Origin: Vibrio tritonius
GTDB lineage: Bacteria > Pseudomonadota > Gammaproteobacteria > Enterobacterales > Vibrionaceae
Assembly: GCF_001547935.1 (NCBI RefSeq)
Contig: NZ_AP014635.1
Location: forward strand, 3,348,001-3,412,000
Length of the DNA: 64,000 nt
Reading direction: 5' to 3'
Shown here: piece by piece, positions 52,898 to 64,000 of the stretch
Layout: every line of letters starts with the position of its first letter
Position numbering within the stretch: the first letter of the stretch is position 1
Made by a program: the position numbers and the translations under genes
Notes under the pieces: model-generated
Seen by the model: only the letters and a program-made list of their open reading frames with translations
Told to the model about the DNA's origin: nothing
Databases searched by the model: none

Positions 52898-53935
52898 TTA
52901 AGCTGCTTCTTTTTCTGGATTTAAGTAAACCTCTCCAACGGGTTTACAGTTCCTAATATCTCGCGACCAACGCTCTGGATGCCGCTGTTTTGCAGCAAGT
53001 AACACTTCAGCCCTGTGCGCTAAGATAGCTTTATCCTTCCCATTGTGTCGCTGCGAAGGTGTCACGTAATTTAATTGACTGTGTTTGTGCTCGGTGTTGT
53101 ACCAACTCACGAACGTTTCAACCCAACTACGGCTCGACTTCAGATGCTCAAAGCCCTTTGTTGACCATGTCGGTACGTATTTCACCGTTCTAAACAGGGA
53201 CTCAATGTAGGGATTATCGTCACTGACCCTTGGGCGACTATACGATGATATAATCCCTAGCTCCTCCATTTTGGCTTTGAAGGTCAGTGACTTCATCGGT
53301 GCCCCATTGTCTGAGTGAAGAACGATAGGCTGATTAAAGCACTGCTCTCGTATCAGAGTTCTTTGTAATAGCTGTGACGCTAATTCACCACACTCTCGCT
53401 CGTACACGTCGTAACCAACGATTTTTCGACTGTAGATGTCTTCGATAACATACAAGTAATAATGCTGTCCTTTTACCTTTGACGGTAAATAGGTAATGTC
53501 CCATGTATACACTTGATTTGGACCTGTTGCTTTATAGCTTCTAGGCTTAGCATGCGGCTGCCTTCTTCGCTGACGACCTCGGTGATGCAGTTGGTCATGG
53601 GCGTTGAGAACTCGATAAAAACTCGACTCTGAAGCAATATATTCGCCCTTATCCAGCAAGCTCGGAACAATTTGAGTCGGCGGTAAGCTCGCATACTCAG
53701 GGCGATTACAAACATCAATAATCGCTTCATGTTCTTGCTGCGATAATTGATTAGCGGGCCGTGGTCGAGCGCAGGTTTTCCTTTTGTCGGATTGAACCTC
53801 GCCTTGTTGATACCAACGACGATACGTCCGTAAATCAATAAGAGCTTCATGGCAGGCCGGGACTAAACGACTACCATTTTGCTGCGCTTCATGAATGAGC
53901 TCGATTAAGCATTGCCTTTCTTCGGTCGAGGTCAA
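52898..53935 (-). CDS. IS3-family transposase OrfB (DDE integrase)
   Basis: 345 residues. rve-type catalytic core with the DDE triad at D146 (TWDITYL), D209 (HSDNG) and E245 (NPYIESLFRT); 35 residues lie between the second Asp and the Glu, the DD35E arrangement of IS3. The N-terminal part is a helix-turn-helix region. Full length, no stop or frameshift seen, so it may be active. Its ATG overlaps the OrfA stop by 4 nt (ATGA). Confidence 0.93.
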   Translation of the reverse strand: MTSTEERQCLIELIHEAQQNGSRLVPACHEALIDLRTYRRWYQQGEVQSDKRKTCARPRPANQLSQQEHEAIIDVCNRPEYASLPPTQIVPSLLDKGEYIASESSFYRVLNAHDQLHHRGRQRRRQPHAKPRSYKATGPNQVYTWDITYLPSKVKGQHYYLYVIEDIYSRKIVGYDVYERECGELASQLLQRTLIREQCFNQPIVLHSDNGAPMKSLTFKAKMEELGIISSYSRPRVSDDNPYIESLFRTVKYVPTWSTKGFEHLKSSRSWVETFVSWYNTEHKHSQLNYVTPSQRHNGKDKAILAHRAEVLLAAKQRHPERWSRDIRNCKPVGEVYLNPEKEAA

Positions 53936-54453
53936 TCGTCCTCTGGCTCTTCCCCGTAAAAGGCTCTCAGCTTTTTTCGAAGAACCAACAAGGCAGCGGT
54001 TTCGGCTAAGGCTTTCTCTTTGATTCGTAGTTCTTTCTTTAGTGCTTTGATTTCATTTTTGTCGGCTTTAGCTTGTTTTTTAATGTCCGCTTCACGCTCT
54101 TTATTCGACATAAAACCGTGCATGCACTCGCTGCGCCAAGCTTCGACTTGTTCGGGGTAAAGCCCTTTTTCTCGACAATAGTTGCTAAGTTCATTTTCTG
54201 TCATCGAGTACGTTTCAGCAACGATAGCAAGCTTGGTTTGAGCAGACCACTGCTCTGATGATGTATGGCTATTAGGCACGGCGGCTCCTGATTCTCTGAG
54301 TTGTTGACGCCAATAATACAGGGTTGCCGTGCTAATGCCTTCCTCTTTTGCCAATTGACTGACAGACATGGAATAAGGTGGCAGTAACTTTTTTAATATG
54401 GCTTCTTTTCTTTCAACAGAAATACGAGACAAAATACACTCTTTAACGCCCAA
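53932..54453 (-). CDS. IS3-family transposase OrfA (helix-turn-helix)
   Basis: 173 residues, longer than the usual 100 of IS3 OrfA. N-terminal helix-turn-helix (YSMSVSQLAKEEGISTATLYYWRQQ), a second one near 70-105 (LAIVAETYSMTENELSNYCREKG), then a charged coiled coil (ADKNEIKALKKELRIKEKAL) for multimerisation. The ATGA overlap with OrfB suggests coupled translation in place of, or besides, frameshifting. Confidence 0.88.
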   Translation of the reverse strand: MGVKECILSRISVERKEAILKKLLPPYSMSVSQLAKEEGISTATLYYWRQQLRESGAAVPNSHTSSEQWSAQTKLAIVAETYSMTENELSNYCREKGLYPEQVEAWRSECMHGFMSNKEREADIKKQAKADKNEIKALKKELRIKEKALAETAALLVLRKKLRAFYGEEPEDD

Positions 54454-54483
54454 ACTGGTTAAATTTTAACAGTGACAACTATC

Positions 54484-54616
54484 CTGCCAGAGGGGGAGCC
54501 TTAACATTTCTGCTAAGGCTTTAAATTATGGCAGGGGTGGACTGGGCCGGCACTCCGGAGATTCGAACGGACTGGCATTCCAGCTCACTACACTGACTTT
54601 TATAAACAAAAAAATA
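54484..54616 (-). repeat. Third decayed tRNA-like repeat, right of the IS
   Basis: Carries the tail GCCTTAACA-TTTC-TGCTAAGGC (54497-54518 approx., one mismatch), then ATGGCAGGGGTGGA (as in the tRNA-Trp 3' end), then CTGGGCCGGCACTCCGGAGATTCGAAC, the same core as the copies at 52660 and 52774 (core is 20-nt shared). No complete cloverleaf can be folded, so it is a remnant. Confidence 0.65.
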
Positions 54617-54646
54617 AAAAGCCTTAGCATTTCTGCTAAGGCTTTA
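54617..54646 (-). terminator. Terminator of the first rRNA operon
   Basis: Arms GCCTTAGCA (54621-54629) and TGCTAAGGC (54634-54642) around TTTC; on the minus strand a long T-run follows. It ends the transcript after tRNA-Trp. Confidence 0.9.
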
Positions 54647-54651
54647 AATTA

Positions 54652-54728
<77 letters not shown>

Positions 54729-54781
54729 AAAATCTTTTAGATACTAAAAAACCCCAGTCTGGGACTAAGGTTTAGAAGTAG

Positions 54782-54858
54782 TGGCGGAACGGACGGGATT
54801 CGAACCCGCGACCCCCGGCGTGACAGGCCGGTATTCTAACCAGCTGAACTACCGCTCC
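54782..54858 (-). tRNA. tRNA-Asp (GTC)
   Basis: Minus strand reads GGAGCGGTAGTTCAGCTGG to CCCGTCCGTTCCGCCA, anticodon GTC in GCCTGTCACG, T-loop TTCGAAT, encoded CCA. 77 nt, identical to the copy at 61382. Distal to 5S. Confidence 0.98.
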
Positions 54859-54903
54859 GCTATGTTCAGATTAACAAGACTTGCATCTCGCTAATGGAAA
54901 TTA

Positions 54904-55023
54904 AAGCCTGGCGATGTCCTACTCTCACATGGGGAAGCCCCACACTACCATCGGCGCTAATTCGTTTCACTTCTGAGTTCGGCATGGAATCAGGTGGGTC
55001 CAAATCGCTATGGTCGCCAAGCA
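54904..55023 (-). rRNA. rrf: 5S ribosomal RNA (operon 1)
   Basis: 120 nt. Minus strand begins TGCTTGGCGACCATAGC and holds the conserved ATGCCGAACTCAGAAGTGAA and GATGGTAGTGTGGGG segments, ending in GCCAGGCTT. Follows 23S after a spacer of about 90 nt. Confidence 0.97.
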
Positions 55024-55111
55024 AATTCTTCAATTCGGAAAACTGATTTTATAAAGTTCAAACACAATTCAAATGTCTTAATCGAGTCCGTCAAAACCCT
55101 TTTGGTGTTGT

Positions 55112-58001
<2,890 letters not shown>

Positions 58002-58458
58002 ATACAACCCAAAAGAGTCTTATGCTTGGTCTTTTGCTCCCAGACTGTGTTGCTGTTCGTTTTTGCTTGGTCATGTAGCGAGCTACACTCCCTGCGACAA
58101 AAACTCTCAGCGCCTTGTCTGAAACCAAAATCCACAGCGCATAACCATCAGGTTGTAACCGTAATTAAGGTTTTGTCTGCATAACTCTTTGCTTTCACTT
58201 TGAAAAGTGGAGACAAAAAGGACATGTTGCAGACTCGATATTGCCGGACTCAATTTTGAATATTTACTTAAAAAGTAAATCCAAGAACACTTGAATGTGT
58301 TTTTGTTTGTCTTCTTAAAGAAGACAATTGAGAACTTTACAAACAATCTTCTATTTCATTGAAATAAAACATTGTTTTGTCAGCTTTCCAAATTGTTAAA
58401 GAGCAAAGATTTCTTTCGAAACCATTTTTAAGAACACTGTCGCAAATGCGCTTAAAGA
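58002..58458 (-). other. 23S leader and spacer with boxA antiterminator
   Basis: Spacer between tRNA-Ala and 23S, about 455 nt. It contains a boxA-like TGCTCTTTAACAA at 58405-58393 (minus strand), needed for rRNA antitermination, and the 5' half of the 23S processing stem next to 58001. Several A/T-rich hairpins; no gene. Confidence 0.75.
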
Positions 58459-58534
58459 TGGTGGAGCTATGCGGGATCGAACCGCAGACCTCCTGCGTGC
58501 AAGGCAGGCGCTCTCCCAGCTGAGCTATAACCCC
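58459..58534 (-). tRNA. tRNA-Ala (TGC)
   Basis: Minus strand GGGGTTATAGCTCAGCTGG to GCATAGCTCCACCA, anticodon TGC in CTTGCACG. 76 nt with encoded CCA. In the 16S-23S spacer, downstream of tRNA-Ile. Confidence 0.98.
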
Positions 58535-58623
58535 ATCGTAATTACATTTTCAAAAACAAGGCAGTTATTGAGGACGTGTAGTTCGCTACACGACGAAATA
58601 ACTAACGCAGTTACTGGAAATGT

Positions 58624-58700
58624 TGGTGGGTCTGAGTGGACTCGAACCACCGACCTCTCGCTTATCAGGCGAACGCTCTAACCACCTGAGCTACAGACCC
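58624..58700 (-). tRNA. tRNA-Ile (GAT)
   Basis: Minus strand GGGTCTGTAGCTCAGGTGG to CACTCAGACCCACCA, anticodon GAT in CTGATAAG. 77 nt with encoded CCA. First tRNA in the 16S-23S spacer, about 60 nt after 16S. Confidence 0.98.
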
Positions 58701-58761
58701 ACTAGGTGCTCTATTAAACCGTATCAATCTGTGTGAACACTCATCGCAATAATCTTCGTAT

Positions 58762-60314
<1,553 letters not shown>

Positions 60315-60500
60315 AAAGTTTTTTCGGCTCAATGAATACTGAATACATTACTAAGTAATGTTGAATTGACTGTGCCGATAATAAATTATCGATTGGTCAC
60401 TCAGTTCATTGAAACCATTTTGCTTCCTAAGAAGCTATGATTATCATCAACGAGTGCCCACACAGATTGATAGGTTTAAATTGTTAAAGAGCTTTGCTTT
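60315..60500 (-). promoter_or_regulatory. 16S leader with boxA
   Basis: Leader of the rRNA transcript. A boxA-like AGCTCTTTAACAA lies at 60493-60481 on the minus strand, the same position type as in E. coli rrn leaders. The remaining leader must carry the 5' half of the 16S processing stem; I did not resolve it. Confidence 0.75.
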
Positions 60501-60530
60501 TCAAGAACTTTTCTCTCAAAGCGGAGGTGC

Positions 60531-60558
60531 ATTCTAGCGATTTCGTTGTCAGTGTCAA
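60531..60558 (-). promoter_or_regulatory. rrn promoter P2
   Basis: Minus strand: -35 TTGACA (60558-60553), 16-nt spacer, -10 TAGAAT (60536-60531). Nearer to 16S. Distance and form fit a P2 promoter. Confidence 0.8.
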
Positions 60559-60647
60559 ACACTTTTTTCAACTTTCTCATTCGAGCGTCTTATCCTCTCA
60601 CTGATACCGCTGAAGCCTTGTGGCGTCTGCCGTGTCAGTGAGGGCGC

Positions 60648-60675
60648 ATTATAGGGAGTTATGGAAAGTTGGCAA
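60648..60675 (-). promoter_or_regulatory. rrn promoter P1
   Basis: Minus strand: -35 TTGCCA (60675-60670), 16-nt spacer, -10 TATAAT (60653-60648), then a GC-rich GCGCCC discriminator, which is the mark of stringently controlled rRNA promoters. An A/T-rich stretch upstream (TTTTTATGC) could be an UP element. Confidence 0.85.
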
Positions 60676-60699
60676 GCATAAAAAGAGCTTTTTTTGTGA

Positions 60700-61004
60700 A
60701 AAACAGCCCGTTCGAACAAACAAGCACCAAACAGAGCATTATAACAACAATCTTTTAAACTAATGACTCAATATACCGAAACAAACATGTCGATTTGTAA
60801 TAGTTAGCCATGGATAAACGGTGTCAAATTGTCTCGACTTCTAACGTCAAAGGCAGCACCTAATCTGCTCCAATAAAAGTATTGGTGAGGTAGATACTAT
60901 TTCCTGAGTCATTTACCCTAGAGATCAGCAACTGCACCACAAGAATGATCTCATCCATCATCACGGTTATGGATGAGATAGAGTGACATACGGAAGATAT
61001 TACT
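60700..61004. other. Region without recognisable gene between rRNA operons
   Basis: About 300 nt upstream of the first rRNA promoter. No open frame is convincing. The 3' half of this stretch probably holds decayed upstream parts of the IS630-like transposase, since the conserved tail begins at 61005, but I could not align them. Confidence 0.4.
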
Positions 61005-61180
61005 GAGGAATTTAATAAGGTCAGTGTCATCAAACTACCACTCTATTCACCGGAGCTGAATCCAATAGAACAAGTATCAAGTATGGCGTTGGTTAAGACA
61101 ACATTACCTAGCCAACCATCGTTTACTGATTACGAGGATATTGTCGCCAAAGTTTGTGATGCGTGGAATCGTTTTTAGAT
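61005..61180 (+). pseudogene. IS630-family transposase remnant, frameshifted
   Basis: One frame reads EEFNKVSVIKLPLYSPELNP then IEQV; the nearby +1 frame reads WRWLRQHYLANH; then the first frame resumes with SFTDYEDIVAKVCDAWNRF and a stop at 61177. These are the C-terminal segments of an IS630 DDE transposase (the YSPELNPIEQ motif holds the last acidic residue). Two frameshifts and no N-terminal part: a decayed fragment. I see no inverted repeats. Confidence 0.8.
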
Positions 61181-61255
61181 TGCTCTCAAAGAGTCACAAA
61201 TATGTGCTCGAGAAGAAGGACAGACCTGACCAATTAGTTTTCCAGATTGGTATAA

Positions 61256-61312
61256 GTGGCGGAACGGCCGGGGTTGCGGGCAACCGGGATTCGTCCCACG
61301 GCAATGCCACCA
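61256..61312 (-). pseudogene. Decayed tRNA-Asp-like fragment
   Basis: The minus strand ends ...CGGCCGTTCCGCCA, matching the acceptor end of tRNA-Asp (CCGTCCGTTCCGCCA) but the T-arm has become GGGACGAATCCC and the rest of the cloverleaf is lost. It lies between the IS630 remnant and the terminator of the second rRNA operon. Confidence 0.55.
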
Positions 61313-61341
61313 TTAACCAGTCGATAAAAACATCAAATGTA

Positions 61342-61373
61342 AAAAAGCCTCAGTCTTTCGACTGAGGCTTTTT
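61342..61373 (-). terminator. Terminator of the second rRNA operon
   Basis: Arms AAAAAGCCTCAGT (61342-61354) and ACTGAGGCTTTTT (61361-61373) around CTTTCG. Follows tRNA-Asp on the minus strand, with a T-run. Confidence 0.92.
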
Positions 61374-61381
61374 CAAATAAG

Positions 61382-61458
61382 TGGCGGAACGGACGGGATT
61401 CGAACCCGCGACCCCCGGCGTGACAGGCCGGTATTCTAACCAGCTGAACTACCGCTCC
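61382..61458 (-). tRNA. tRNA-Asp (GTC), operon 2
   Basis: Same 77-nt sequence as at 54782-54858. Distal gene of the second rRNA operon, which has no tRNA-Trp after it. Confidence 0.98.
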
Positions 61459-61503
61459 GCTATGTTCAGATTAACAAGACTTGCATCTCGCTAACGGAAA
61501 TTA

Positions 61504-61623
61504 AAGCCTGGCGATGTCCTACTCTCACATGGGGAAGCCCCACACTACCATCGGCGCTAATTCGTTTCACTTCTGAGTTCGGCATGGAATCAGGTGGGTC
61601 CAAATCGCTATGGTCGCCAAGCA
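61504..61623 (-). rRNA. rrf: 5S ribosomal RNA (operon 2)
   Basis: Same sequence as the first 5S (54904-55023) over its length by eye. The sequence between it and tRNA-Asp is nearly identical to operon 1 (one change, AACGGAAA for AATGGAAA). Confidence 0.97.
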
Positions 61624-61791
61624 AAATTTTGTCTGGAACAAAATTTAACGCACTTTAGTGCGGCCCGAAGGGTCAACTACAAGGATGTAGTTGATAAATT
61701 CTATTCCTAAATCTGGAAAACTGATTTTATAAAGTTCAAACACAATTCAAATGTCTTAATCGAGTCCGTACAAAACCCTTTTGGTGTTGTA

Positions 61792-61793
<2 letters not shown>
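61624..61793 (-). other. 23S-5S spacer with extra hairpins (operon 2)
   Basis: Longer than in operon 1 by about 80 nt. The insert (about 61624-61710) holds hairpins AAATTTTGT/ACAAAATTT, GCAC/GTGC and TCAACTAC/GTAGTTGA. The rest matches operon 1 except for one added base at about 61770. Confidence 0.8.

Positions 61794-64000
<2,207 letters not shown>

Larger units (their letters stand above)
52872..54483 (-). mobile_element. IS3-family insertion sequence
   Basis: 1612 bp bounded by an 11-bp perfect inverted repeat, GATAGTTGTCA at 52872-52882 and TGACAACTATC at 54473-54483. It contains two overlapping transposase frames on the minus strand. No matching target-site duplication is seen (left flank TTCAA, right flank CTGCC), so the element may have caused a deletion or recombined. 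It stands in the tRNA repeat region. Confidence 0.9.

Noticed and set aside
52872..54483. Target-site duplication for the IS3 element
   Set aside because: Flanks TTCAA and CTGCC share no direct repeat, so none is claimed.

Overview
The window reads as chromosome 1 of a member of the Vibrionaceae, close to the replication origin. The backbone order (hemB, tatD, tatCBA, ubiBJE, rmuC, then yhiN, uspB, ferritin, uspA, rsmJ, asnC, a TsrA-like gene, Bcr/CflA efflux pump, LysR regulator, aminopeptidase P, thiHGSFEC) matches, as far as I remember it, the order in Vibrio cholerae chromosome 1. Three parS-type ParB sites and two rRNA operons in one orientation also fit an origin-proximal position.

Layout: 1-8200 holds partial hemB (minus), tatD (plus) and a minus-strand run rmuC-ubiE-ubiJ-ubiB-tatA-tatB-tatC that ends at a two-way terminator shared with a small zinc-ribbon gene. 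About 8250-27160 is a sugar block: an EamA transporter; the minus-strand arabinose operon araB-araD-araA-unknown gene-araC; plus-strand araFGH (arabinose importer) and ytfQRT-yjfF (furanose-type sugar importer); a DUF454 membrane protein; and the gluconate genes gntK, gntU and gntR. 27287-37600 returns to backbone genes for stress, iron storage, rRNA methylation and regulation. 37866-44737 is a choline-to-glycine-betaine operon, betIBA plus a choline ABC transporter. 45046-51560 is the thiamine operon thiC-thiE-thiF-thiS-thiG-thiH behind a TPP riboswitch, followed by crcB. From 52045 onwards there are decayed tRNA-like repeats, an IS3-family insertion, tRNA-Trp, and one complete rRNA operon (16S, tRNA-Ile, tRNA-Ala, 23S, 5S, tRNA-Asp, tRNA-Trp; minus strand). 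Behind it come an IS630 remnant and the 3' part of a second rRNA operon.

How the parts work together: the arabinose block looks like one AraC regulon. Upstream of araB, of araF and also of ytfQ there is a pair of AraC half-sites spaced exactly 21 bp apart. In front of araF and ytfQ the pair has the same orientation and is followed at almost the same distance by a CRP-like site. This places the presumed galactofuranose importer under arabinose control, and is the most interesting regulatory inference here. The gluconate genes share a perfect double GntR-like operator between gntK and gntU. The bet operon encodes its repressor, both choline oxidation enzymes and an uptake system. In the thiamine operon, two genes carry perfect parS sites inside their coding sequence, so both encode the peptide VSRET.

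I found no wholly unknown multi-gene system. The novel points are mainly regulatory and structural: AraC sites at ytfQ, coding parS sites, a ThiE with an extra N-terminal region containing a 9-bp minisatellite, variation between the two rRNA operons, and a decayed tRNA/IS region.
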